Shown: piece by piece, positions 36,001-44,325 of the stretch
How the letters are laid out: each line of letters starts with the position of its first letter
Position numbering within the stretch: the first letter of the stretch is position 1
Assembly (NCBI GenBank): GCA_022821725.1
Contig: JAJEDB010000126.1
Location: 1-64,000 of the forward strand
DNA length: 64,000 nt
Source of the DNA: Candidatus Poribacteria bacterium
GTDB taxonomy: Bacteria > Poribacteria > WGA-4E > WGA-3G
Direction: 5' to 3'
Position numbers and translations under genes: made by a program
The notes under the pieces: generated by a model
Seen by the model: the letters and a program-made list of their open reading frames with translations, nothing else
The model's database searches: none
Told to the model about the DNA's origin: nothing

Positions 36001-38718
36001 AATATCTTCTGCTGCCGTGCGTCCGCTAATTTTGAAAGCAAGGTCACCCCCCTCTGTCGCGAATTTTTGGATACTGTTGAGGGTGCCGCAATCTTCAGCG
36101 GTGACACGGACATCTTGCGCCACATCTACGAGTTTTCGAGTCAGATACCCCGATGCGGCGGTTTTCATCGCCGTATCCACCAAACCTTTACGGGATCCAT
36201 AAGTAGAGTTAAAATAGTCAAGGACATCCAGCCCCTCTCTATAAGAGGATTTGATCGGCTCGGTGAGAATTGTGCCATCCTGCTTCGCTTTCAACCCGAT
36301 AATCGCACTAATTTGCATAAACGGATTCTTCCGTGCACGTGCACCACTATCTGCCATGATATGGACCGGACTGAAACCCTCTACTGTTGTTTGGTCTATC
36401 TCTACCCCAGTGTCATTGACCGCCGGATGAATCTTTCGAGGGTCGGCGCGCTCAACGAGGGCGGTCTCTAACCGGGGCAAGTCATCGAACATCTCATCCT
36501 CAACTTCTTTGAGGGCATCGAACCAGATACGAATCTGTTCGTTTTCCTGTTCTTCGCGCTCGGTTGCTGTGACGTTGCTAAGGAGTTCGTCAATATCTGC
36601 TTGTGCTTTGCTCACCAAAGCATCGCGATTGTCGGGGATAATGTAATCCGAGATACCTGGCGAAATACCGCTCAGCGTGGCATACTCAAACGCGAGTTTC
36701 TGGACTTTCTCAAGCACTTCAGTCGTAACACGGGTGCCCAGTTCATTGAAACACCGATGAATCAGATCGGATAATTCCCGACCTCCAGCTTCCGCATTGA
36801 AGAACGAGAGTCGCTGCTGGGAGTTTTCATCTTCCCACTCTAAACCCGACGGTAGAACCTCGTTAAAGATAACTCTGCCGACTGTTGTGAGAATGGGTTC
36901 AGCGGTTTTCCGGTCATCTCCATTAGATGCCCAGAAGAGTTGGATGCTGTCGTGCAGTTTCAGTTGACCTGCTGCATGCGCCGTCAGCACCTCTTCTGGG
37001 TGTGCGTAACGACGATGGAACCACGCCTTTTCACGGAGTGCCTCGAAAGTCGCAGGATCCCGTGTTGTATAGGCATCATGCAAAAGTACCGCATCCGCCG
37101 TGTGCGCTGGCAATTCCTTCGTCAGGAAACTGGATCCGAGGACCATGTCAAGTTCTGGAACAGTAACAGGATCACCGTGTGAAGGCTTGAGGATGTTATG
37201 ACTGCTGAGCATGAGGAGTTTTGCTTCGGCTTGTGCTTCTACCGTGAGTGGGACGTGGACTGCCATCTGGTCACCGTCAAAGTCAGCGTTAAACGCTTTA
37301 CAGACGAGTGGCGGAATCCTGATGGACTTGCCCTCTACTAAGACCGGCAAAAATGCCTGAATACCGAGTCGGTGCAAAGTTGGCGGACGGTTGAGTAAAA
37401 CCGGATGATCCGCAATGACTTCCTCTACGACTTCCCATACAGGAGAATCGGAATCAACGTGTTCAGCGATATGCTTCGCACGCTTAATGGTCTGTGTATA
37501 CCCATACGCTTGGAGTCGCTCAATAATGAACGGCTTAAACAATTCGACAGCCATGCGTTTGGGGATTCCACACTGATGCAACCCCAATTCAGGTCCGACA
37601 ACGATGACGCTACGTCCAGAGTAGTCAACCCGCTTACCAAGTAGGTTCTGACGGAACCTTCCAATCTTACCTTTGAGAACGTCAGCAAGGGATTTGAGCG
37701 GACGGTTCCCCGGGCCGGTGACACGCCTACCGTGCCGTCCGTTGTCGAAGAATGCGTCGACTGCTTCCTGTAACATCCGTTTCTCGTTACGAAGGATGAC
37801 TTCTGGAGATCGGAGTTGTATCAATTTACGCAATCGGTTGTTCCGATTAATAACACGGCGATACAGATCGTTCAGGTCGCTGGTAGCAAAGCGTCCACCT
37901 TCAAGAGGGACAAGCGGACGTAAATCTGGCGGGATGACAGGAATAACATCCAAAATCATCCATTCCGGGCGCTGCCCGATTTCTGCAAAATCAGCCATCT
38001 GTTTCAGCTGCTTGGCGATCTTGAGCTTCTTCTGGTGACTTGTTGTTTCGTTCAAGTCTTGGGTTAATTTTTCTATCTCCGCCTCAAGGTCAATATCACT
38101 CAGTAATTCGCGAATAACTTCTGCACCAGTGCCAGCCCGAAATCCGCCCCAGTACTTATTGCTGTTTTCTATGTACTCGATCTCGGTTAAGACCTGTCCA
38201 CGTTCAAGCGGACACTCTGGGTCGGTCACTTCAACGACGATAAACCCCTCAAAATAGAGCACGCGCTCAACATCACGTGAAGAGAGTTCACAAAAAGTGC
38301 CGATGCGAGAGGGAATTCCTTTGAAGTACCATATATGAGATACAGGGGCGGCAAGTTGGATATATCCGAGTCGATCTCTGCGAACGCGTTGTTGTGTGAT
38401 TTCAACACCACAACGGTCACATATCATCCCCTTATGTTTAATCCGTTTATACTTACCACAGTTACATTCCCAGTCCTTTTGGGGGCCAAAGATAGCCTCA
38501 CAGAAGAGACCCTCCGGTTCAGGACGGAAGGAGCGGTAGTTAATAGTCTCTGCCTTCTTGACCTCGCCGCAACTACATGTCCCTTTCTCGGGACAGATAA
38601 AAGGTTCATCCGTCCCTTGGGCCGGATTCCGACGTTTGCAACTGGTCTGCTTCGATTCATCTTTAATCTGATCAGGCGAGGCTATTTTTATGGAGATGCT
38701 GTCAAATGCCGTGTTCAT
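33013..38718 (-). CDS. rpoC: RNA polymerase beta' subunit with a giant repeat-built trigger-loop insertion
   Basis: A 1901-residue RpoC; usual lengths are about 1200-1400. The N-terminal zinc ribbon CNCGKYKRIKHKGMICDRC, the active-site NADFDGD (residues 477-483), the second zinc site (TCETEDGVCAKC) and the trigger helix GTQLTMRTFHTGG are intact, so the enzyme should be active. Between GGAVEDVS (about 996) and DIVAGIPRV (about 1641) lies a 645-residue insertion in the place of E. coli SI3. It begins and ends with SBHM-like segments and contains about 12 degenerate repeats of about 35 residues. A further insertion of about 22 residues precedes GEVKKAETINYR near residue 50. Its start overlaps the rpoB stop (TAATG), so the genes are translationally coupled. 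Confidence 0.97.
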   Translation of the reverse strand: MNTAFDSISIKIASPDQIKDESKQTSCKRRNPAQGTDEPFICPEKGTCSCGEVKKAETINYRSFRPEPEGLFCEAIFGPQKDWECNCGKYKRIKHKGMICDRCGVEITQQRVRRDRLGYIQLAAPVSHIWYFKGIPSRIGTFCELSSRDVERVLYFEGFIVVEVTDPECPLERGQVLTEIEYIENSNKYWGGFRAGTGAEVIRELLSDIDLEAEIEKLTQDLNETTSHQKKLKIAKQLKQMADFAEIGQRPEWMILDVIPVIPPDLRPLVPLEGGRFATSDLNDLYRRVINRNNRLRKLIQLRSPEVILRNEKRMLQEAVDAFFDNGRHGRRVTGPGNRPLKSLADVLKGKIGRFRQNLLGKRVDYSGRSVIVVGPELGLHQCGIPKRMAVELFKPFIIERLQAYGYTQTIKRAKHIAEHVDSDSPVWEVVEEVIADHPVLLNRPPTLHRLGIQAFLPVLVEGKSIRIPPLVCKAFNADFDGDQMAVHVPLTVEAQAEAKLLMLSSHNILKPSHGDPVTVPELDMVLGSSFLTKELPAHTADAVLLHDAYTTRDPATFEALREKAWFHRRYAHPEEVLTAHAAGQLKLHDSIQLFWASNGDDRKTAEPILTTVGRVIFNEVLPSGLEWEDENSQQRLSFFNAEAGGRELSDLIHRCFNELGTRVTTEVLEKVQKLAFEYATLSGISPGISDYIIPDNRDALVSKAQADIDELLSNVTATEREEQENEQIRIWFDALKEVEDEMFDDLPRLETALVERADPRKIHPAVNDTGVEIDQTTVEGFSPVHIMADSGARARKNPFMQISAIIGLKAKQDGTILTEPIKSSYREGLDVLDYFNSTYGSRKGLVDTAMKTAASGYLTRKLVDVAQDVRVTAEDCGTLNSIQKFATEGGDLAFKISGRTAAEDIFHPENGTLLVPSGTAISAEKANAIEEAGISVVRVRSVLTCETEDGVCAKCYGNDLTTNDLVNVGEAVGIIAAQSIGEPGTQLTMRTFHTGGAVEDVSEARQRRILSKASGTVYFRDFQPGRTVEVEKEGELWIATENRGNLDGPAYKVEKVNHPHCQLREGELLSEKQYTENTERYKGFDTKTWQYHVTEVLDSNCDLRPGDRLSHVEYVKAQMEYGFQRFVTPKYRVTRVQHPKLSLSVGSQLTEAEIDQLRAEVRQGVSGEWHYLDAETGERIAIESLTATSGTASSERTNGDADSPNTANASGRDASFNRVYCITEIDKRTSKDFGFKVGDEVAPEAIAPLLNPFEVETKPVYVVHTEIGEFTADQTLTSREYEDARTEYQHLERAFKVEKQDVERHYVTAVYHPECTFTEGEELSETALTRAHKRFTGFNAQRLRHRITHIYHPDCPLKPSELISDSEKKQLDERYPGFTTSESKRTAGGFAAERMYRVTAVNHSDCPLQVGSLLTQKESSANRRQYKGFDVARHYEVTHIEDGTTALSAGQRLTEIEYKAFRKTDATLPEKVKSLYHVVSVHHPELDVKVETELSEEEYKSYHRQFKGFDVELVYQVTEDKRDVDEPLEVGTILPAKEYRALDKANLQITHTVTEVSHPHFQYAVGDELSEEDYNEAVKRYPGFEVDELSLRMRIEVETSDGNRVPHVIPTGYSFSLTEGDSIRKGETLAELHERTANLDIVAGIPRVTELFEARRPKRGEAAEIAEIEGYVQSAGTKSGIPAYRIEHEGHQSRLYQIPDEKRRVAEGDWVHAGEPLTDGYLNPHDILSIGRTTIEGVPVEGDEAVWSYLVDEVQKVYGKGTINDKHVEAIVRQMLTKIRITDPGDTNFYPNDEVQRKQFERVNSEIEETGGMPAAGEPILQSISKASLSTDSFISAASFQQTTKVLTDAAVSGQTDKLFGLKENVILGRLIPAGSGFSSFQNLEVSAMEPEMSEAGDDD
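33951..35571 (-). repeat. Coding array of about 12 degenerate 35-residue modules inside rpoC
   Basis: RpoC residues about 1050-1590. Approximate module: Y-x-V-T-x-V-x-H-P-x-C-P-L, then G-x-x-L-T-E-x-E-Y, then a Y-x-G-F ending. Clear members include YRVTAVNHSDCPLQVGSLLT and HRITHIYHPDCPLKPSELIS; others are degraded. The native RpoC segment at residues 157-193 (38140-38250) has the same pattern (VVEVTDPECPLERGQVLTEI). Confidence 0.8.
38140..38250 (-). other. Native rpoC clamp segment resembling the inserted module
   Basis: RpoC residues about 157-193, after ERVLYFE. In ordinary bacteria this position carries a segment like YVVTDPxxTPLEKKQLLSEKEY, as in B. subtilis RpoC. Here it reads VVEVTDPECPLERGQVLTEI and then EYIENSNKYWGGF, the same order of features as the repeats inserted later in RpoC and in RpoB. 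Confidence 0.7.
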
Positions 38719-41700
38719 TATTCCTCCTCTTTATCCAGGGATACATGAAGTCCGAGGGTTTGAAGCTCGCGGACCAAGACTTTGAAGGATTCCGGTGTAC
38801 CGGGCGGTTCAGGATTTAACCCTTTCACAACCGACTCGTAAATTTCTCTTCTACCCAGAACGTCATCTGATTTGAGTGTGAGCATTTCTTGAAGTGTATG
38901 GGCTGCACCATACGCCTCCAATGCCCAGACCTCCATCTCACCGAGCCGTTGACCCCCGTGTTGCGCCTTGCCACCTAACGGTTGCTGTGTAACAAGAGAG
39001 TAAGGTCCCGTTGAGCGAGCGTGCATTTTATCGGCAACAAGGTGGTTCAACTTAAGGAAATAGACGTAACCCACCGTTACTTCCTGTGCAAATGGTTCAC
39101 CAGTTCTACCATCAAAGAGAATGCTTTTACCAGTCTGTTTACTGCGTTCCGGAAGCTCGGTCGCACCAAGCATTTCAAAGATTTCGTCTTCTGTCGCGCC
39201 ATCAAATACAGGAGATTCCACTCGGATACCGAGTTCATGGCACGCCCATCCGAGATGAATTTCCAAAATTTGACCGACATTCATTCGAGAGGGAACCCCT
39301 AACGGGTTCAATACCAATTCAACCGGTGTCCCATCTGGGAGATAGGGCATATCCTCAGCAGGCAAAATTTTGGCAACAACACCTTTGTTGCCGTAACGAC
39401 CCGCCATCTTATCCCCGACGGAAATCGGACGCTTACTGGCGACATAAACTTTGACGCGTTTGATGACACCTGGTTTCAGTTCATCACCCATCTCTAACTG
39501 CTGAAGGGCACGTTCTTTTTCTTCAATGTAAGTGGTTATTCTGCCTTGCGCCATCTCTTCAACACGTTGAATCTGTTCTCTGGCTTCGGTATCGGTTACA
39601 TGGATGTCTGAGAACGTCAAACTACATGATTTACGCGCCTGTTGGTAATCGTCATCAGCAACATATTCTCCAACGGGCAGTGTACACGCTGGGTCAAAAA
39701 CCGCGGTAATGTGCCAGACCTTATCGGTTTTCAAATCCTGGGTCGTCCGGTTGAGTAATGCCAGTTCATCCGCGGTCAGCCGCTGGCCGGCTACTATAGG
39801 ACGCGCAGGAAAATCTCTGGAGACTCGCAGATAATCGGAGTCGGACAACTCTTGACCTTCAGTCAATGGACACTCGGGGTTGAAAACTTCCTTAATTTGC
39901 CAAAACAGATCCGCTTGTAAACCCGGGTAAGCCTGGCTGAAGTTTGCCCATTCTTCCTCATTCAGCCGCTGCGTTTCAACGACAGGGCATCCTGTTGCTT
40001 CAATCTGCTCAGTAACGCCAGTCTCAAATTCAGAACGCGCACACGGTTGCAACACAGTTTGATCAGCAACGCCTGCTTCTGCGTCTTGGGTCGGAGGCGA
40101 GTCGCCGGTCAAATCTACGAGTTCATAGAAATCATAGGTATCCGGTTCTGACGCACCGTTGGTTACCAATACACCGAATCGCGCCCCCGCTGCAGTCAGC
40201 AGTGCCTTCAGGTGTTCGGAATCATACCCGTTTTCAGCGTCCGCCTCTTCACAGACGGCAATAGCAATTACACTGTTATCGGAACCCCGCAGCACAACAG
40301 CAGCATCTTCTAAATGTCCATCTACAGGTTCCGTTTCCTGAAAGAATGGTTCTGTATTGCCCAAAGTCGATTGGCACACCTCGCTGAGGTACGCTTGCAC
40401 GGTTGAAGAATTTGAAGGGTGGACCACAAGCGTAGGAATCGGTTCAGGGATGTCCGTTACCCTATAGCCTGCTTCAGCGGTAAAAGCTTCAGAGTTGGTA
40501 TCTTCAGTTACCAGATGGTACGCATCTGCAGTGAAACCGGAAATATAGGCATCCAGAACCTCAGCTGTCAGTGTATCACCCGCATTCGCAAAGGGTTCAG
40601 CTGTAGGAGGGGTTTTCAACCCCGATTCCGCTTCAGCTGTAGGAGGGGTTTTCAACCCCGATTCCGCTTTTGTGTAAAGTGGATCGGCGAGTTCGCATCC
40701 TATGAGTGTTTTGCGAATTTCTTCATCTTTTCGGCGACGGATGGAAGCGATCTGCTCACGCGAAGTCTCTTCAATCTCCTTGCGTTTCGACTCATATCGC
40801 AAATTATCAGCCATTGATAAGCCTGAGGGGTCTCCTTGTGACCAACCGCCACGACGGGAGGTGGTATCCGGTTTACGGGAGAACACTTTTACGTCAATGA
40901 CGACTCCTTCAACGCCGGGACGCACATAAGTCGAGGCATCTCTGACTTCTTTGACTTTTTCGCCAAAGATCGCGCGTAGAAGTTTCTCTTCTGGACCCGA
41001 CTCGCTTTCACCTTTGGGTGTAATTTTCCCGACCAGGATGCTGCCAGCCCCCACAACGCTTCCAACGCGAATAATACCCTCTTCATCGAGTTGTGTGAGA
41101 CGCTGTTCGCTAACGTTCGGAATATCGCGGGTGATTTCCTCTGGACCTACTTTCGTTTCACGTGCCTCCACTTCAAATTCTTCAATGTGGATAGAGGTGA
41201 AGGTATCCTCCTTGATGAGCGTTTCGCTTATCAGGATAGAGTCCTCATAATTGTGGCCGCCCCACGGCATATAAGCACATAGCACATTCCGTCCAAGAGC
41301 GAGTTCACCACTTTCTGTAGAGGTGCCATCCACAATAACCTGATCGACTTCAACTGTGTCGCCCACTGCGACGATAGGTTTCTGGTGGATACAGGTCCCG
41401 CTATTACTGCGTTTGAAGGTCTGGAGTTTGTAAACATCGTAGCCCATTTCGCTGAACGTATTCTCACCCTTATCATGGTGAAGGGTTTGACCCGTGTATA
41501 TGAGAATCTCATCGGCAGAAACACTCGTGACGGTCCCGGCTCGCTTCGCCGTAATGAGTGCCCCTGAATAGAGTGCCGCCGGGGCTTCCATCCCCGTTCC
41601 GACGAGCGGAGCTTCTGGACGGACAAGCGGTACAGCCTGACGTTGGTGATTAGCACCCATCAAGGCACGGTTTGCGTCCTCGTGTTCCAAGAACGGAACC

Positions 41701-44075
41701 AGCGCGGCAGAAATACCAACGATTTGCTGCGGGGAAACCCCGATGTAGTCCACCTTTTCCATCGGAAGCGACAAGACATCCTCGCCACTGCGGACAGGCA
41801 GCGTATACTCTGCAGGAGAGGTTTGTAACCCCAATTCCTTACCATTTCCGGTTTGTTCAGCCTCCCTTGAGGTTGCCTTCGCAGCAATATACGCGTTATC
41901 CTCGCTATCTGCTGTGAGATATTTCACCGAACCCACTGAGCCGTCCTCAACCTCATGATAAGGCGTTTCTATAAAACCGTAGGGGTTGATCCGGCCATAA
42001 CACGCTAAAGAAACGATAAGACCGATAGACGGACCTTCAGGTGTCTCCAAGGGACAAACGCGTCCATAGTGCGTTCGATGGACATCCCGAACAGCTGCCG
42101 TTGCCCTATCTCGGTGAAGTCCGCCTGGACCAATTGCTGAGATACGGCGTTTATGCGTCAGTTCATCCAGCGGATTAATCTGTTGCATAAACTGCGACAA
42201 CTGGTTCGATCCAAAGAATTCTCGGAGTGCCATCATCAGCGGTTTTGGATTTATCAGAGAAGACGGAACGACCTTCGCAATATCGTTGTTGGTACTCAAG
42301 CGTTCGCGTGTGGTTCTGCGAATCTGGAATAAACCCATTCGGAACTGGTTTTCGAGGAGTTCACCGATAACACGCACGCGGCGATTACCCAGATGATCCA
42401 GATCGTCTTTCGGTTTAAGTCCGTTATGGACATCAAGCAGGTAAGCTATAGTCGCAGCAATATCTTCGCGACGTTGCGTTCGGAGCGTTTCTTCGGGGAC
42501 ATTTCCATAAGTCGGCACATAATCAATTTTTTCATTCGGTTTCCAGCCCGGCACATCATCCGGGCACAAACCGAAATATTGACAGGTTTCGTTGAATTTT
42601 CGATTAAGTTTGTATCGTCCAACGACACCTAAATCGTATCGGTGCGCGTCAAAGAGCAACCATGAAAGGTGTTTACGAGCGTTCTCTATACCAGCGGGAT
42701 CTCCAGGTCTCAGCGTGCGGAAAATCATCAGCAGTGCGGCATCTTGTAAAGTATATGGCTCCTCATAGTCTGCTTGCCGGTCGCGTTCCAACGTATTACG
42801 TAAGAATCGGATGTGCTGGCAATCTTCCTCATCCAGTATTGTGAGTGCCTCAACACCAGTCTCACTGAGGCGTTCCAATTCTGTTTCGGTGAGCAGTGTA
42901 TTCGCCGTCAGGAGCACTTCGCCAGTTTCTTGATTGATAACGTCTTCAGCGCAGACCCTACCGACCCATTCCTGATTATCTGGAGACACAATCTGTTCGG
43001 CTGTGAACGCTTCGCGTCCGTAGCGGGCACGTGCCTCTTCGTATTCCGTATTCGTTAGCAATTGTCCGGTAACGATCTCACACCCGCTATTATGGGTGTC
43101 AATTACACGCCGAAGAAGCTCAGTTTCAAAGCCTTTCCATTTTCTACGAAGATTCGTCCGCTCCTTATATGTAAGTTCTTGTTCGACCTCCAGGGGGCAG
43201 CCCTCATCGGTTACCTCTGTAACGCGATAACACCTCTCTACCTCAAGATCAGGGTAGTCTTTGCTGGCTTGTCGAAAGTCCGCAGCACCCAACAAATCGC
43301 CAGGGTTAACTTGCTTTGCGGGTCCTTCTACATGGGTAACCTGCCATCCAGCAAGCACAAGACGTTCCGTCTTTGCGTAAAGCTTCAGGATATCCGCGTC
43401 TGATTCCCAACCGAGTGCGCGCAACAGCACAGTGGCAGGCAGTTTTCTGCGTTTGTCAATGCGTACGTAAATCTGATCTTTAGTGTCTATCTCAAATTCG
43501 ACCCATGCCCCTCGATACGGAATAATTTGGGCAGTCGGAGTGCGCCGTCCGGTCGGTAATGCCTTTTCAAGAAAAATGACACCCGGCGAACGGTGCAGTT
43601 GACTCACAATCACGCGTTCGCTACCGTTGACAATGAAACTGCCATTTTCGGTCATTAAAGGAACTTCGCCGAGGTATACATCGGATTCTCGGATATCCAC
43701 AACATGCGGTTCATCTGCATCCGAGTCAGCCTCACGTTGGACAAGCATAATACGCGCAGTCAGGGATACCTGATACGTTACACCCCGGGCAACACATTCT
43801 TGAAGTGTATATTTCGGTTCACCAAGGCTGTAACTGACAAAATCGAGACTGTTAACCTCCGAAAAATCGCGAATGCCGCTCTTGTCTCCTGTGTGAAAGA
43901 CTTCCTTAAATACCGCTTGGAGGCCAGTATCCGAGCGTTCATTACGTGGGACATCTCGTTGTAAGAAGGCATCATAGGCGAGTTTTTGGGTCTCTATGAG
44001 GTTCGGGAGTGGGGTCCGAACATCCGTTTTGGCAAAAGTGATTCTCTCATTTTTAAGTCTGGGTTTTTTGTTCAC
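38718..44075 (-). CDS. rpoB: RNA polymerase beta subunit with two large repeat-containing insertions
   Basis: A 1785-residue RpoB; usual lengths are about 1150-1350. Conserved regions are present: NGSERVIVSQLHRSPG, LSQFMQQINPLDELTHKRRISAIGPGG (around residue 640; rifampicin-region), GHNYEDSILISE, SVGDKMAGRYGNKGV and MHARSTGPYSLVTQQPLGGKAQ (near the end). Insertion 1 covers residues about 240-370. Insertion 2 covers about 1129-1488, at the position of E. coli beta-i9/SI2, flanked by a coiled coil. Both carry the module also found in RpoC. Insertion 2 in addition holds a duplicated 12-residue palindrome-encoded peptide and a nuclease-like domain. A third small palindrome is read in frame at 41811-41840. 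Rifampicin-pocket residues DQLSQF-type are slightly changed (NQLSQFMQQ). Confidence 0.97.
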   Translation of the reverse strand: MNKKPRLKNERITFAKTDVRTPLPNLIETQKLAYDAFLQRDVPRNERSDTGLQAVFKEVFHTGDKSGIRDFSEVNSLDFVSYSLGEPKYTLQECVARGVTYQVSLTARIMLVQREADSDADEPHVVDIRESDVYLGEVPLMTENGSFIVNGSERVIVSQLHRSPGVIFLEKALPTGRRTPTAQIIPYRGAWVEFEIDTKDQIYVRIDKRRKLPATVLLRALGWESDADILKLYAKTERLVLAGWQVTHVEGPAKQVNPGDLLGAADFRQASKDYPDLEVERCYRVTEVTDEGCPLEVEQELTYKERTNLRRKWKGFETELLRRVIDTHNSGCEIVTGQLLTNTEYEEARARYGREAFTAEQIVSPDNQEWVGRVCAEDVINQETGEVLLTANTLLTETELERLSETGVEALTILDEEDCQHIRFLRNTLERDRQADYEEPYTLQDAALLMIFRTLRPGDPAGIENARKHLSWLLFDAHRYDLGVVGRYKLNRKFNETCQYFGLCPDDVPGWKPNEKIDYVPTYGNVPEETLRTQRREDIAATIAYLLDVHNGLKPKDDLDHLGNRRVRVIGELLENQFRMGLFQIRRTTRERLSTNNDIAKVVPSSLINPKPLMMALREFFGSNQLSQFMQQINPLDELTHKRRISAIGPGGLHRDRATAAVRDVHRTHYGRVCPLETPEGPSIGLIVSLACYGRINPYGFIETPYHEVEDGSVGSVKYLTADSEDNAYIAAKATSREAEQTGNGKELGLQTSPAEYTLPVRSGEDVLSLPMEKVDYIGVSPQQIVGISAALVPFLEHEDANRALMGANHQRQAVPLVRPEAPLVGTGMEAPAALYSGALITAKRAGTVTSVSADEILIYTGQTLHHDKGENTFSEMGYDVYKLQTFKRSNSGTCIHQKPIVAVGDTVEVDQVIVDGTSTESGELALGRNVLCAYMPWGGHNYEDSILISETLIKEDTFTSIHIEEFEVEARETKVGPEEITRDIPNVSEQRLTQLDEEGIIRVGSVVGAGSILVGKITPKGESESGPEEKLLRAIFGEKVKEVRDASTYVRPGVEGVVIDVKVFSRKPDTTSRRGGWSQGDPSGLSMADNLRYESKRKEIEETSREQIASIRRRKDEEIRKTLIGCELADPLYTKAESGLKTPPTAEAESGLKTPPTAEPFANAGDTLTAEVLDAYISGFTADAYHLVTEDTNSEAFTAEAGYRVTDIPEPIPTLVVHPSNSSTVQAYLSEVCQSTLGNTEPFFQETEPVDGHLEDAAVVLRGSDNSVIAIAVCEEADAENGYDSEHLKALLTAAGARFGVLVTNGASEPDTYDFYELVDLTGDSPPTQDAEAGVADQTVLQPCARSEFETGVTEQIEATGCPVVETQRLNEEEWANFSQAYPGLQADLFWQIKEVFNPECPLTEGQELSDSDYLRVSRDFPARPIVAGQRLTADELALLNRTTQDLKTDKVWHITAVFDPACTLPVGEYVADDDYQQARKSCSLTFSDIHVTDTEAREQIQRVEEMAQGRITTYIEEKERALQQLEMGDELKPGVIKRVKVYVASKRPISVGDKMAGRYGNKGVVAKILPAEDMPYLPDGTPVELVLNPLGVPSRMNVGQILEIHLGWACHELGIRVESPVFDGATEDEIFEMLGATELPERSKQTGKSILFDGRTGEPFAQEVTVGYVYFLKLNHLVADKMHARSTGPYSLVTQQPLGGKAQHGGQRLGEMEVWALEAYGAAHTLQEMLTLKSDDVLGRREIYESVVKGLNPEPPGTPESFKVLVRELQTLGLHVSLDKEEE
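40110..40427 (-). other. Degenerate restriction-nuclease-like domain inside RpoB
   Basis: RpoB residues about 1217-1322. The order YLSEVCQSTLGNTEP, HLEDAAVVLRGSDNSVIAIAV, HLKALLTAAGARFGVLVTNG and YDFYELVDL resembles HsdR N-terminal-type PD-(D/E)XK domains, in which E-x-K follows the second strand. Here that site reads AVCEEAD, so catalysis is unlikely. The assignment rests on pattern alone. Confidence 0.4.
40596..40667. repeat. Tandem 36-bp palindrome-containing repeat inside rpoB
   Basis: Two 36-bp copies (40596-40631 and 40632-40667), each with AGGGGTTTTCAACCCC at its centre, are read in frame as AESGLKTPPTAE twice. The palindrome is of the same design as intergenic REP-like sequences in the window. 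Confidence 0.8.
41811..41840. repeat. REP-like palindrome inside rpoB
   Basis: TGCAGGAGAGGTTTGTAACC, then CCAATTCCTT, is read in frame as KELGLQTSPA. It sits in a variable stretch before the conserved VDYIGVSPQQIV and resembles the fusA repeat (GGGAGGGATTTGTAATCCC). Confidence 0.55.
42965..43358 (-). repeat. RpoB insertion 1: three RpoC-type modules
   Basis: RpoB residues about 240-370 carry WQVTHVEGPAKQVNPGDLLG, YRVTEVTDEGCPLEVEQELT and RRVIDTHNSGCEIVTGQLLT, each followed by an aromatic/basic stretch and an F or L ending. They sit just before the segment equivalent to E. coli AGKVVAKDYIDESTGEL. Confidence 0.75.
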
Positions 44076-44194
44076 TGAATGAAGTCTCCCTACTTACTTG
44101 GCGGTGGTTACGCGGTTTACAAATAGACTTTTGCAAAAACCTGCTTTCTCAACTGCTTTTTCCATCTTAATATAGTAGCATAGCATAACAGAAT

Positions 44195-44223
44195 ATTATA
44201 CATTATATTTGGAAAAATGTCAA
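44195..44223 (-). promoter_or_regulatory. Predicted strong sigma70-type promoter for rpoBC
   Basis: On the minus strand TTGACA (44223-44218) and TATAAT (44200-44195) have a 17-bp spacer, both boxes at consensus. It lies about 120 bp before the rpoB start. No L10/L12 genes precede rpoB, so this is probably its main promoter. Confidence 0.8.
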
Positions 44224-44325
44224 GCGGAAATAAAAAAATCACATTTTTTCCCGATTTAATGCAATAATGTATGACGATGACCCGTAAAATCAAAATCGCA
44301 ATTTTTATAGAATTCGGAGGATACC

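Larger units (their letters stand above)
39612..40691 (-). other. RpoB insertion 2 at the beta-i9 (SI2) position
   Basis: RpoB residues about 1129-1488. In order: a 12-residue peptide twice (AESGLKTPPTAE), a low-complexity segment, a nuclease-like domain (about 1217-1322), and two to three copies of the RpoC-type module (WQIKEVFNPECPLTEGQELS and WHITAVFDPACTLPVGEYVA). The flanking coiled-coil strands and the downstream GDELKPGVIKRVKVY fix the position. Confidence 0.75.

Noticed and set aside
41570..41605. GGGGCTTCCATCCCC palindrome in rpoB as another translated REP
   Set aside because: The encoded VGTGMEAPAALYSG is conserved RpoB sequence at the normal place, so nothing is inserted.
33013..44075. 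Prophage or biosynthetic cluster as explanation for the large rpoB/rpoC size
   Set aside because: No phage, integrase or synthase genes are near; the extra length is in-frame within normal polymerase domains.
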